Assembly: GCF_000298215.1 (NCBI RefSeq)
Contig: NZ_BAHD01000014.1
Coordinates: forward strand, 1-64,000
Origin: Kineosphaera limosa NBRC 100340
GTDB taxonomy: Bacteria > Actinomycetota > Actinomycetes > Actinomycetales > Dermatophilaceae
DNA: 64,000 nucleotides
Direction: 5' to 3'
This document shows, one piece after another, positions 53,896 through 62,373 of this stretch. Numbering within the stretch: position 1 is the stretch's first letter; every line of letters begins with the position of its first letter. The translations under genes were made by a program, and so were the position numbers. Below the pieces are notes generated by a model. That model saw nothing but the letters and a program-made list of their open reading frames with translations. It searched no databases and had not been told where the DNA came from.

Positions 53896-54594
53896 TCAGA
53901 GTTCGTCGACGATCCGCGGTCGCGGCGCGAGGGGTCGGTCCAGCGGCGCGGGCGCGCCGGGCGCGAGCTGGGTGGCCCGGGAGATGTCGAGCACCTGCGG
54001 CGGCACGAGATAACGGGTGTCGTCGCGGCCCGACCAGCGGTCGTGGGCGACGCAGCGCAGCGCGGAGACGGGGATCCGCATCCGCCAGAGGCCGACGGGC
54101 CGGTCGAGCAGCAGCGTCAGGTAGTCGGCGCAGTCCTGTGCGGCTTGGCGGGAGCGGCTCCACACCAGGTCTCCGGCGCTCCACAACTCCAGGTCGCGGG
54201 GCAGGTCACCGGGCCGATCGGTCAGCGCCGGCGGGGTGTAGGTACCGCCAAAGAGGGTCAGCCAGTCGGCGAGGGAGCGTTCGTAGCGGGCGGCGGTGCC
54301 GAGAAAGAAGCAGGTCGCGGGCACGTCGGCCAGCTCGGCCGCCAGCTCCGGTCGCCTCAGCGCGCCGCGTTCGAAGAGCTCGAAGAGCAGCCGTACGCGC
54401 GGCTCGTGGGAGTCCTCGATGCCGGTGAGGTAATCGTGCAGCCGGGCGGGCGGGTAGTCCACCCCCGAGCACACCGCCTCCCGCACCTCGACCTCGAACC
54501 GGTCCTCCAGGGCCGCCCGGATGCGCTCGACCGCCTGCAACCCTCGCAGCTGTCGCTCGACCTCTTCCCGCGTCTGCCCAGAATCGTGTGCCAT
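53896..54594 (-). CDS. Protein of unknown function (232 aa)
   Basis: A soluble 232-residue protein starting MAHDSGQTREEVERQLRGLQAVERIRAALEDRF. It is rich in charged residues, has no membrane segment or signal and no motif I recognise. C-terminal part contains Arg/Pro-rich LDRPLAPRPRIVDEL. Codon use (G/C at third positions) is typical of the neighbourhood. It lies downstream of the Nudix gene (148-base gap) on the same strand. Confidence 0.75.
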   Translation of the reverse strand: MAHDSGQTREEVERQLRGLQAVERIRAALEDRFEVEVREAVCSGVDYPPARLHDYLTGIEDSHEPRVRLLFELFERGALRRPELAAELADVPATCFFLGTAARYERSLADWLTLFGGTYTPPALTDRPGDLPRDLELWSAGDLVWSRSRQAAQDCADYLTLLLDRPVGLWRMRIPVSALRCVAHDRWSGRDDTRYLVPPQVLDISRATQLAPGAPAPLDRPLAPRPRIVDEL

Positions 54595-54742
54595 GGCTGC
54601 TCGTCCCCCTCGCCGCCGATGCGATGGCGTCCGCGGCCTGCGGTGTGAAACCGGCCGCGGATGATCCCCGAGCGGTGATCATAGGTCGAGCGTCCAAGTC
54701 CGCTCTCGACCCACATGCTCGGCCGGCGGCGGGCGCCCGGGC

Positions 54743-55504
54743 TCAGCCGAAGAGGTGGCGATCCAGCAGGGGCCACCACGGGGCGGCCCCGCACCGGTCC
54801 CACACCTGCTCCGGGGGGAGCCACACGACCGGCTGCCCCTCCGGCCCGATCCCGTCCTGTCCGATCGACTCCAGCTGCGCGCCGTAGACCGCGACGTGGC
54901 TGATCGGGTGGAGCTGGGGGTCGGGAACGGGCCCGGCGAAGCGGATCCGCTCGTAGCCGACGCGCGCCAGCAGGTCGGGCGCCAGCTCGATGCCGGCCTC
55001 CTCGGCGACCTCCCGGACCGCGCTCTCCCGCGGGGTCTCCCCCGGTTCTCGTTTGCCGCCCGGGCATTCCCACCCGCCGCGCTTCGGGCTCCCGACGAGG
55101 AGCAAGCGGCTGTCGGCGTCGGTGACGGCGGTGACGGCGGCGATGGTCGATTCCGGCGGTGCCTCGAACGGCGAGCGGAGGATCTCCAGCCGGTGCGGGG
55201 CTCCGAGAGACGGCAGCCCGTTCACGATGCTGGCCAGCGGCCGCTCCCCGCGCCGTTTGCGGAAGCGCAGTCCGGCGCGTTGGACCGCCGCCAGCAGCTC
55301 GCGATTGCTGACCGGCACGGCTCCGGCGGCGACGACCTCGTCGTAGCGCGAGGCCGGCACGTCGTAATGGTCCCCGTCGTAGGAGCGCGGATGCAGCCCC
55401 GTCGCGCCCGCGAAGTCGTGCAACTCCTCGATCGAGGTATCGCTGGCCAGGTGGCTGAACAGTTGATCGCGGAACGGCCATACCGGCGGATCGAGCAGGA
55501 TCAT
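54743..55504 (-). CDS. DUF4031-Nudix hydrolase fusion
   Basis: A 253-residue protein. Residues 1-85 match the DUF4031 module (MILLDPPVWPFRDQLFSHLASD... LHDFAGATGLHPRSYDGDHYDVP... AGAVPVSNRELLAAVQRAGLR). Residues 120-253 are a Nudix domain with the complete Nudix box G150-(5)-E156-(7)-R164-E165-(2)-E168-E169-(1)-G171. It hydrolyses a nucleoside diphosphate linked to another group; the DUF4031 part is often fused to such enzymes. Follows vapC-2 by 10 bases, so probably cotranscribed. Confidence 0.88.
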   Translation of the reverse strand: MILLDPPVWPFRDQLFSHLASDTSIEELHDFAGATGLHPRSYDGDHYDVPASRYDEVVAAGAVPVSNRELLAAVQRAGLRFRKRRGERPLASIVNGLPSLGAPHRLEILRSPFEAPPESTIAAVTAVTDADSRLLLVGSPKRGGWECPGGKREPGETPRESAVREVAEEAGIELAPDLLARVGYERIRFAGPVPDPQLHPISHVAVYGAQLESIGQDGIGPEGQPVVWLPPEQVWDRCGAAPWWPLLDRHLFG

Positions 55505-55514
55505 CGCCGCCCCC

Positions 55515-55919
55515 TCAGTGGTCGAGACTCATCAGCACCAGCCGCGGACGCACCTGGCGGATCAGTTCGAAATCACCGTCGGCATGCAGGATGCCCGCAC
55601 TGTGGGACAGTGCGGTCTCGGCGATGAACAGGTCTCCGATCGCCCGCCGATGCCACATGCTGCGATGATGCGCCAGGTCCGATTGGAGCCGAAGGACGCG
55701 GGCGCAGATATCGATCGGCGCATCGAGCACGGAGAAGGAATCGTGGAGTTCGGCGTGTTGGGTGTCGTAGTCACGGGCCGAGCGCGCCGAGTAGAGCCAT
55801 TCGAGCAGGCCCATCTCGCAGATCGCGAGACGGGCCGGACTGATGCCTTCGGGCAAGTGCGCACCGCTGGCAAGCCGGACATGGGCGCTCTTGTCGACGA
55901 TCCACAGGTTCAGCGCCAC
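55515..55919 (-). CDS. VapC-family PIN toxin (VapBC module 2)
   Basis: A 134-residue PIN ribonuclease: D9 (WIVDKSAHVRL), E35/E40 (ICEMGLLEWL), D96 (GDLFIAETA) and D114/D116 (LHADGDFELI) form the acidic site. The MALNLWIVDKSAHVRL start and SDL..HRSMWHRRAIGDL resemble mycobacterial VapCs that cut specific tRNAs. Its start overlaps the antitoxin stop by 10 bases. Confidence 0.92.
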   Translation of the reverse strand: MALNLWIVDKSAHVRLASGAHLPEGISPARLAICEMGLLEWLYSARSARDYDTQHAELHDSFSVLDAPIDICARVLRLQSDLAHHRSMWHRRAIGDLFIAETALSHSAGILHADGDFELIRQVRPRLVLMSLDH

Positions 55920-56137
55920 TGTTCACCCGAAAGCAGCACACTCACGTCGACGCCGTCGGGTACGCCTCGCAGGTGCCGGTCCAACCGCGCCCGGTGGCGC
56001 TGCTCATCCTGATGATCCTCGGCGATGAGTAGCCGCAGAGCCTGCTCGACCGTCGCACGTAGGGTGCCGCCCGTTGCTGCCACGGCTTGTGCGACGAGTC
56101 CTTCGTCGAGCTCGATGGTGGTGCGCTTCACTGCCAT
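55910..56137 (-). CDS. VapB antitoxin (module 2)
   Basis: A 75-residue ribbon-helix-helix protein: AVKRTTIELDEGLVAQAVAATGGTLRATVEQALRLLIAED is the DNA-binding arm and helices; the C-terminal tail neutralises VapC. Two AATATGTAC direct repeats and a TAATAT -10 lie just upstream, indicating autoregulation from a leaderless promoter. Confidence 0.9.
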   Translation of the reverse strand: MAVKRTTIELDEGLVAQAVAATGGTLRATVEQALRLLIAEDHQDEQRHRARLDRHLRGVPDGVDVSVLLSGEQWR

Positions 56138-56139
56138 GC

Positions 56140-56169
56140 GTACATATTAGGCGAGGAACAGTACATATT
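56140..56169 (-). promoter_or_regulatory. VapBC-2 promoter with direct-repeat operator
   Basis: GTACATATT occurs at 56140-56148 and 56161-56169 (21-bp spacing, two helical turns). On the minus strand the proximal copy contains TAATAT, six bases before the antitoxin ATG. Confidence 0.6.
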
Positions 56170-56180
56170 CCATGCTGCGT

Positions 56181-56199
56181 CTACCGAGAAAGTCGGTAG
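56181..56199 (-). terminator. Stem-loop after fbpC
   Basis: CTACCGA-GAAAG-TCGGTAG, a perfect 7-bp stem with 5-base loop, five bases past the iron-ATPase stop (56204). No T tract; may terminate or stabilise the fbp mRNA. Confidence 0.45.
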
Positions 56200-56203
56200 T
56201 GAC

Positions 56204-57265
56204 TCAGACGCCGGAGGAGTCGGTGGCGTAGCAGGAGACGGGGCCCTCGATGTCGATCCGCACGCGTGAGCCGGGCTCGGGCGGGCGGGCGCATCGGGCG
56301 AGGACGCGGCCGCCGGACGCCCCGGGCAGGTCGAGGGCGACGAGGGTGTCGTGGCCGAAGTACTCGACCTCCGCGACGGTGGCGACGACCGCGTGGGCCG
56401 AGCCCATCGGGGCGGCCAGGGCGGGGGTGAGCACGAGTTGTTCGGGGCGCAGCACGGCGATGCCGCCACCGGGCGGCACGTTCGAGTCCTCCGGGAGGGG
56501 GCCCAGGGCGGTCTCGCCGTTCGCGGAGACCGGCAGCTCGACGACATCCCCGACGAAGCGGGCGACCTCCAGGGAGGTGGGGGTCGAGTAGACGTTGGCG
56601 GGGGCGTCGTGCATGACGATCCGACCCCCCTGCATGACCGCGACGGAGTCGGCCATCGACAGGGCCTCCTCCTGGTCGTGGGTCACCATGAGCGCGGTCG
56701 CGCCGGCCGCCAGGAGGGCGTGGCGCACGTCGGCGCGCACGGCGCCGCGCAGGGCGGCGTCGAGCGCGGAGAACGGTTCGTCGAGCAGCACGAGTTGCGG
56801 TTCGGGCGCGAGGGCCCGCGCCAACGCCACCCGCTGTTGTTGACCGCCGGAGAGTTGGCTGGGCGGTAGATCTTCGGCGCCGGGCAGGCCGACGAGGTCG
56901 AGCAGTTCACGCACGCGGGCCGACGTGCGGGCCTTGCGCCGCAGCCGCCCGGGCAGGCCGAAGGCGATATTGCCGGCGACATCCAGGTGCGGAAAGAGGG
57001 CGCCGTCCTGGGGCACGATGCCGATGCCGCGGCGCTCCGGGCTGACGAACACGCCCGGGCCGGCGAGGGTTCGGCCGCCGACCTGCAGGGTGCCGGAGTC
57101 CGGCGCCAGGTGCCCGGCCACGATCCGCAGCAACGTCGTCTTGCCGCAGCCCGACGGTCCCAGCAGCACGCTGAGGTCGCCCTCGCGCACGTCGAAGTCG
57201 ACGTCGCGCAGCACCCGGTGCGCGCCGAACGCCTTGTTGACGGCGCGGATCTGCACGCTGCTCAT
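56204..57265 (-). CDS. fbpC: Ferric iron ABC transporter ATPase (FbpC-like)
   Basis: A 353-residue ATPase of the Fe3+/spermidine class: Walker A GPSGCGKTTLL, Q-loop IVPQDGALFPHLDV, signature LSGGQQQRVALARAL, Walker B LVLLDEPFSALD, H-loop THDQEEALSMAD, then a TOBE-like C-terminal domain (ILRPEQLVL-type segment VLRPEQLVLTP). ATG at 57265 follows GGGAGGGGG and overlaps the permease stop (ATGA). Works with FbpA and FbpB to import iron released outside the cell. Confidence 0.92.
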   Translation of the reverse strand: MSSVQIRAVNKAFGAHRVLRDVDFDVREGDLSVLLGPSGCGKTTLLRIVAGHLAPDSGTLQVGGRTLAGPGVFVSPERRGIGIVPQDGALFPHLDVAGNIAFGLPGRLRRKARTSARVRELLDLVGLPGAEDLPPSQLSGGQQQRVALARALAPEPQLVLLDEPFSALDAALRGAVRADVRHALLAAGATALMVTHDQEEALSMADSVAVMQGGRIVMHDAPANVYSTPTSLEVARFVGDVVELPVSANGETALGPLPEDSNVPPGGGIAVLRPEQLVLTPALAAPMGSAHAVVATVAEVEYFGHDTLVALDLPGASGGRVLARCARPPEPGSRVRIDIEGPVSCYATDSSGV

Positions 57266-58791
57266 CGTTCCCCCTCCCGATCGTCGGCTCGCCCGGCGCC
57301 CGGCCCCTGCGCCTTGGCCGGGCGCTGGCCGCCGAACGCGCCGCTGGTGTGCAACAGCCACAGCGTAGGGGCGATCCCCAGTGCCACGAGCGCCGCCGCG
57401 TACGGAACGGCCTGCCCGTGCGCGGCGATCGAGGTGTAGGTCCACAGGCTGGTGGCCAGGGTGTCGACGCCGGTGGGGTGCAGCATGAGCGTCGCGGGCA
57501 GCTCCTTGGCGCTGATGAGGGTGACGAGCGCGGCGCCGGTGGCGATGCCGGGGGCGGCCAGCGGCAGCGTGACACGCCGCCACGTCGTCAACCTGGAGTT
57601 GCCGAGGGAGCGCGACACCTCCTCCAGGGCCGGCGAGCTGACGGCGACGGCGGCCCGCACGGCGCCCACGGCCGCGGGTAGGAAGAGCACGACGTAGGCG
57701 AAGACGAGCATCGGCCCGCGCTGGTACAGGTCAGGCACGACGCGCAGGCCGAAGAACACGAGGGACAGGGCGACGACGATGCCCGGCAGGGCGTGCCCGG
57801 CCCACGTCGCGGACTCGATGAGGCGGGCGGCGCGGCCGCGGTAGCGGGCGGCGAGGATGCCGACGGGCACGGCGAGCAGCGTGCAGACGAGGGCTCCGGC
57901 GACGGAGTAGCGGGCCGTGGCCAGGGTGCTGGCCAGGAGCCGGTCGACGTCGATGCCGGCGTTGAGGCTGACGGAGGCCCAGCGCGCCAGGCCCGCGAGC
58001 GGCACACCGAGGGCGAGCACGAGGAGGCCGACGACGCCGGCCCACCAGGCCCAGCGGCTCGCGCCGAGGGTCACCGGCTCGTGGCGGCGGGACATGCCGC
58101 CGCCGACCCGGGCGGTCTCGGTGCCCGAGCGGGTGCTGTGTTCGGCGGTGGTGATCGCGATGGTGAGGCCGACCAGGACGCAGGCCAGCACGGCCGCGGG
58201 GGTGCGATCGAAGCTCGCCTGATAGCTCATGAAGATCGCCCGGGTGAAGACGTCGCACTGCAGCATGGCGACGGCGCCGAAGTCGCTGAGCGTGTAGAGG
58301 GCGACGAGCAGGGCACCGGAGGCGGCCGCGGGCCGCACGCGGGGCACGGTGACCCGGCGGAACGTCTCCCAGCGGCCGGCGCCCAGCGAGCGGGCGACCT
58401 CCTCCTGTGCGGGGTCGGTGCGCCGCAGGGCGGCCGCGACCGGCAGGTACACGTAGGGAAAGGAGACGAGCGTCAGCACGATGCTCGCCCCGAGCAGCCC
58501 GCGGGCCCACGGCGCGGAGATGAGCCAGGCGAACGCCGCGACGTAGCTGGGGACCGCCAGGGGCAGCCCGGCGAGCACCGCCAGCACGCGGCGGCCGGGT
58601 AGGTCGGTGCGCACGACGAGCAGTGCGGTCGTGATGCCGAGCACGAGGGAGCCGCCGGTGACGATGCCGGTGAGGGCCAGGCTGCGGAAGAGCAGTTCGA
58701 GGGTGCGGGGGCGGCTGAGGATCTCCAGGATGCGCTCGGGTCCGGCCTCGGCGGTGCGCACGAAGAGGTAGAGCAGCGGGATGAGCGCCAC
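57262..58791 (-). CDS. fbpB: Ferric iron ABC transporter permease (FbpB-like, fused two-domain)
   Basis: A permease of at least 509 residues with two copies of the BPD domain: EAA loops EEVARSLGAGRWETFRRVTVPRVRPA and EEVSRSLGNSRLTTWRRVTLPLAAPG. About 12 membrane segments in total, as in FbpB. GTG 58791 falls inside the first membrane helix (PPLLLAAGAVAATVALIPLLYLFV), so the real start is probably upstream: the frame stays open to about 58930 and offers only CTG codons (58911, 58905) overlapping the FbpA stop. A CTG initiation, at or near the stop of fbpA, is likely. Confidence 0.9.
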   Translation of the reverse strand: MALIPLLYLFVRTAEAGPERILEILSRPRTLELLFRSLALTGIVTGGSLVLGITTALLVVRTDLPGRRVLAVLAGLPLAVPSYVAAFAWLISAPWARGLLGASIVLTLVSFPYVYLPVAAALRRTDPAQEEVARSLGAGRWETFRRVTVPRVRPAAASGALLVALYTLSDFGAVAMLQCDVFTRAIFMSYQASFDRTPAAVLACVLVGLTIAITTAEHSTRSGTETARVGGGMSRRHEPVTLGASRWAWWAGVVGLLVLALGVPLAGLARWASVSLNAGIDVDRLLASTLATARYSVAGALVCTLLAVPVGILAARYRGRAARLIESATWAGHALPGIVVALSLVFFGLRVVPDLYQRGPMLVFAYVVLFLPAAVGAVRAAVAVSSPALEEVSRSLGNSRLTTWRRVTLPLAAPGIATGAALVTLISAKELPATLMLHPTGVDTLATSLWTYTSIAAHGQAVPYAAALVALGIAPTLWLLHTSGAFGGQRPAKAQGPGAGRADDREGER

Positions 58792-58907
58792 CGTGGCCGC
58801 GACCGCCCCGGCCGCCAGCAGCAGCGGCGGCGCGGAGTCGGGGCGGCGGACACGCCGACGGCGCGCCGGGGTGGAATCCTCGGCGCGCCGCTGCGTCGTC
58901 GTCAGGC

Positions 58908-59972
58908 TCAGGTCAGGCCCACCTGTCCGAGCAGCTCAAGGGTCTGGGGCAGGGAGTCCAGGTCGTTGAGGTCGATCGCGGGCTTCTTGAGGGTGCTCAG
59001 GTCGGGTAGGTCGTGCTTGGACGTCACGCCTTCGATCACCGGGTATTCGGCGGTCTCGTCGGCGAAGTACGTCTGCGCCTCCTTGCTGAGCAGGAAGTTC
59101 ACGGCCTTGTTCGCAGCCTCGCTCTGGTCGGTGCCCGCGACCACTCCGACTCCGGCGACGTTGATGAGGGCGCCGGGGTCTTCGCTGTCGAGGAAGCGGA
59201 TCTTGCTCTTCACGGCGTCGCCCTCTTCGGCAACCTTGGCATACCAGTAGTAGTGGTTGATGAGGCCGAGGTCGACCTCGCCGGACTCCACGCCCTCGAG
59301 CACCCCACCGTTGCGCTCGTAGGCGCGGGGCTCCTGTGCCTTGAACTTCGTCAGCCAGTCGCGGGCGCCGTCCTCGCCCTTGGTGACGCGCAGCGCCGTG
59401 ACGAAGGACTGCCAGGAGGCGTTGGTCGGCGCGTACCCGATCTTGCCCCCCTTGTACTTGGGCTCCAGCACAACGTCGATGGAGGTGGCGTTGGCGATCT
59501 CCGGCGCCGTCGCCGGGTTGTAGGCGATGACGCGGGCGCGGGCGGACGTGGCGACCCACAGGTTGTTCTCGTCGGCGTAGCCGTCGATGACCTGGCCGGT
59601 GGTCTGGGCGTCCAGCGCGGCGAGTCGGTTCTGCTTGGCGAGGGCTCCGAGCGCTCCGGCGTCCTGGCCGAAGAAGAGGTCGGCCGGGGAGTTGTCCCCC
59701 TCCTCCAGGATCTGGGCGGCCATGGCGGCGGTGTCGCCGTAGCGCACCTGCACGGGAGCGCCGACGGCCTGCTCGAGTTTGCCCAGCAGCGGGCCGACCA
59801 GCTTCTCGTTGCGGCCGGAGTAGATGACGAGGCCGGAGTTGTCGGCCGCGGCGGCGGCGGTCTGCTCGGCGGTCGGTGCGCTGCCCGCGCCGGCGCCGTT
59901 GCCGCAGGCGGCGAGCACGCCGGCCGTCAACGCCGCGGCAAAGATGGTGGTGACCGCGCGGGTCGAGTGCAT
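58908..59972 (-). CDS. fbpA: Ferric iron-binding lipoprotein (FbpA-like)
   Basis: A 354-residue family 1 solute-binding protein lipidated at C23 (VLAACGNG). It opens LVIYSGRNEKLVGPLL and carries the Fe3+ tyrosine dyad Y241-Y242 in LINHYYWYAK, matching iron-binding transferrin-like FbpA proteins rather than sugar binders. An IdeR box lies 46 bases upstream. First gene of fbpABC. Confidence 0.93.
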   Translation of the reverse strand: MHSTRAVTTIFAAALTAGVLAACGNGAGAGSAPTAEQTAAAAADNSGLVIYSGRNEKLVGPLLGKLEQAVGAPVQVRYGDTAAMAAQILEEGDNSPADLFFGQDAGALGALAKQNRLAALDAQTTGQVIDGYADENNLWVATSARARVIAYNPATAPEIANATSIDVVLEPKYKGGKIGYAPTNASWQSFVTALRVTKGEDGARDWLTKFKAQEPRAYERNGGVLEGVESGEVDLGLINHYYWYAKVAEEGDAVKSKIRFLDSEDPGALINVAGVGVVAGTDQSEAANKAVNFLLSKEAQTYFADETAEYPVIEGVTSKHDLPDLSTLKKPAIDLNDLDSLPQTLELLGQVGLT

Positions 59973-60018
59973 GGTGGAGGCCTCTCCTCAGCTGTATCTC
60001 AGGAACGCGCCCACCCTA

Positions 60019-60037
60019 TAAGGCAAGGCTCACCTAA
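60019..60037 (-). promoter_or_regulatory. DtxR/IdeR iron box of the fbp operon
   Basis: On the minus strand TTAGGTGAGCCTTGCCTTA matches the IdeR consensus at most positions, including both TTAGG/CCTTA arms. Predicts iron-replete repression of fbpABC. Confidence 0.75.
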
Positions 60038-60087
60038 GAGAAGGGGTGGGTTGTCTCGGCTGGGCCCGCGGCCCGGGGGGCCCGACC

Positions 60088-60170
60088 ACACCCCTCGGCC
60101 CGGCCCCACCCCTCGGCCCGGCCCCTCCCCTCCGCTCGGCCCCACCCCTCCGCTCGGCCCCACCCCTCCG
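60088..60170. repeat. 18-bp tandem repeat (4.6 units)
   Basis: Units at 60088, 60106, 60124, 60142 and a partial at 60160, consensus CCACCCCTCSGCYCGGCC. Part of the 547-base gap 59973-60519, which otherwise holds the iron box, a partial 79-bp repeat and the heparinase promoter; no gene is supported there. Confidence 0.85.
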
Positions 60171-60177
60171 TTCGACT

Positions 60178-60240
60178 GTTGCGGTCGTTGCCGACGGTTG
60201 TGGTTGCGACCGCGCCCCTCGGCAGTGGGCGCAACCGTCG
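60178..60240 (+). repeat. 79-bp repeat, partial copy F
   Basis: Aligns with positions 16-78 of the 79-bp repeat (GACGGTTGTGGTTGCGACCG core) but lacks the GTCCACATCC head. The tail is diverged (AGTGGGCGCAACCGTCG). The only copy in a divergent promoter region. Confidence 0.7.
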
Positions 60241-60361
60241 ACTTCGGCGGCGACAATGCGGGAACATTTCGATCAATCGTTCAAGACGAACGTTTCAGGA
60301 TTTCGCTGTTCTCGACATTCTCTTCAAACACTCGGCGCCTTTCTGGATGGCCCGACAATTC

Positions 60362-60390
60362 TTGACCGAGCGGGTTCGGCGACCTAGCCT
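60362..60390 (+). promoter_or_regulatory. Sigma-A promoter for heparinase-like gene
   Basis: TTGACC (60362-60367), 17-base spacer, TAGCCT (60385-60390). Leaves a leader of about 120 bases before the ATG at 60520. Confidence 0.55.
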
Positions 60391-60519
60391 GAATTGCATA
60401 CACGTGCGCCGAGCCGGCGCGTGTCCACCCAGGACGTGAGATGCGGGGGTATCTCGAGGCAGCAGCGCTGCGCGTCCGGCGGTGTGAGTTGACGGGGGTC
60501 CGGGTGGATAGGGGCGGCG

Positions 60520-62268
60520 ATGCCGCGTGTGCGTGTGCTGGCGGCTGCGGCCGCCTGCCTGGCCGTGCCGATCCTCGTCACGACCCTGTTCAGTTCCGGC
60601 GCGCCGCCGCAGGCACCGCCGTCGCAGCTAGTGGCTGAAAACCCCTGTCCGAGAACTGAGGTCGATCCGCTGGGGTTGAACCGGCAGGTCACCAGCCGCT
60701 GCGACCGGACGAGCGAAGAGCCGGTCCGCGACGACGCTCCGATCCACGTGACCCTCGACTCGGGGCCGTCGTTCACGCTCGGCGCCGAGCCCTGGCGGCG
60801 CGGCGGGCAGCTCTCGAGCGACCCGACGTGGCAGATGACGATGTTCAGCCTCGACTGGGTGCCACCGTTGGTGCGCCGTGCGATCAGTGATTCGCAGGAT
60901 GAGGTGAAAGAAAGACTGCTGGCGACGGTCACCCGCTTCTATGCCGAGAATCCGGACCCGGGAAACAATGACCGGGGATGGGACGAGGGCACGTCCCTGC
61001 GCCGGCTGGAGGCCCTCTCCTGTCTGTATTCGATGACCTCGGATCGCCGCCTCATCCCGGCCATGGAGGCGGAGGCCGGGGTGCTTTTCAGCGACCGCTA
61101 TTACGGCCCGCCGAATCACCCGGTGCACAACCACGGACTGATGGCGAACGTACGGCTCATCGAGGCCGGCCGCCAGATCGGCCGGGACGACTGGGTGCGG
61201 GACGCGACGGCGCGGCTCAAGGACGAGATGCCGGAGGCGTTCAGCACGAGCGGCACGACGCTGGAGCAGTCGTCGGGGTACCAGATCATCAACGCGAACA
61301 TGTGGGCCGGCGCTGGGCGGATGGTCGCGGCGGCTGATCCCGACGATCCGTTCCTGACGTTGCTGGGTGAGACGGTGACGCGGGCGCGGGGCGTCGCGGC
61401 GTGGCTGACGGAGCCCGACGGCCGGATCGTGCAGATCGGCGACGCGAATCGCGTGAAGGGCACCGCGACGGACTGTTCGGCGCCGGGGCTGTTTCGGGAT
61501 GACGAGGCGGGGCTCGTGGTGGGTCGGTGGTCGTGGACGGACCCGAAGACGACGTACTTCACGCTGCGCTACGGCCCGCCGCGCCGATCGCACGGGCACC
61601 ACGATCAGGGGTCGCTGACGTGGACGGCCGGCGGGCATCGGGTGCTCGTGGGCAGCGGCTTCTTCGGCTACGACCAGAAGGATCCGCTGGTCGTGTGGGG
61701 CTTCTCGCCGGCGGCGGCCAACGTGGCGCGCCCGCCGGGGGCGGCGCCGACCCGCAAGGACGGGTTCATCCTCGTCGACGAGGCGCAGGACGCGGCGGGC
61801 CGCACGCTGACTCTGACGGGCTCGCCCTACGGCGCGCAGCAGCGGCGGATCGTGCACATCGACCCGGGCCGCGCAGGCGTCTCCACGGCGACGATCACCG
61901 ACGACCTCCCCAGTGGCGCCGAATCGCCGCTGGAGCAGCGCTGGCTGCTGGACCCGGACTGGACCGCGGCCAAACAGCTGGCTCCAGGCCGCTGGTCCCT
62001 GACGCATAAGTCCGGCGCCCAGCTCGTCGTCGACAGTCCCGGCGCCACCATCGCTGCCGTGCGCGGCAGCAGCGATCCCATCGGCGGTTGGGTCTTTCCG
62101 CACCGCGGCCAGAAGCAACCCGCCTACCAACTGACCATCACCGGCCCCGGGCTCGTCCGCACGACCTTCCGTCTCACCACCGAAAAGCCCGCGCCGTCCG
62201 GCTCGGCGACTCCGTCGGTCGACCCGACCGCTTCGAGCCACGCCGACGCTGCCCAGGCCGCGCCGTAG
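60520..62268 (+). CDS. Secreted heparinase II/III-like polysaccharide lyase
   Basis: A 582-residue exported protein (signal RVRVLAAAAACLAVPILVTTLF). It shows the heparinase II/III plan: an (alpha/alpha)n N-terminal domain with GWDEGTSLRRLEALSCLY, HNHGLMANVRLIE and EQSSGYQIINANMW, then a beta-sandwich with SHGHHDQGSLTWTAGGHRVLVGSGFFGYD, containing the conserved His residues. Such enzymes cleave uronic acid-containing glycans by beta-elimination. Two uronosyl epimerase-like genes 7 kb away suggest shared substrate chemistry. C-terminal 30 residues are a Ser/Pro/Thr tail. Confidence 0.82.
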   Translation: MPRVRVLAAAAACLAVPILVTTLFSSGAPPQAPPSQLVAENPCPRTEVDPLGLNRQVTSRCDRTSEEPVRDDAPIHVTLDSGPSFTLGAEPWRRGGQLSSDPTWQMTMFSLDWVPPLVRRAISDSQDEVKERLLATVTRFYAENPDPGNNDRGWDEGTSLRRLEALSCLYSMTSDRRLIPAMEAEAGVLFSDRYYGPPNHPVHNHGLMANVRLIEAGRQIGRDDWVRDATARLKDEMPEAFSTSGTTLEQSSGYQIINANMWAGAGRMVAAADPDDPFLTLLGETVTRARGVAAWLTEPDGRIVQIGDANRVKGTATDCSAPGLFRDDEAGLVVGRWSWTDPKTTYFTLRYGPPRRSHGHHDQGSLTWTAGGHRVLVGSGFFGYDQKDPLVVWGFSPAAANVARPPGAAPTRKDGFILVDEAQDAAGRTLTLTGSPYGAQQRRIVHIDPGRAGVSTATITDDLPSGAESPLEQRWLLDPDWTAAKQLAPGRWSLTHKSGAQLVVDSPGATIAAVRGSSDPIGGWVFPHRGQKQPAYQLTITGPGLVRTTFRLTTEKPAPSGSATPSVDPTASSHADAAQAAP

Positions 62269-62373
62269 GGGCCTGCTGCCGGAGACCCCCCGGCGGCGTC
62301 GGGTGACCGCCACAGCGGTGGCGCAAGAGCGGCCCTTGGGCGGGTGGAACAGGCCGTCGGGCAGCATGGGGGG

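Noticed and set aside
60034-60276. Minus-strand peptide with GWGRAE repeats
   Set aside because: It is simply the translation of the 18-bp tandem repeat and partial 79-bp repeat; no RBS and no conserved context.
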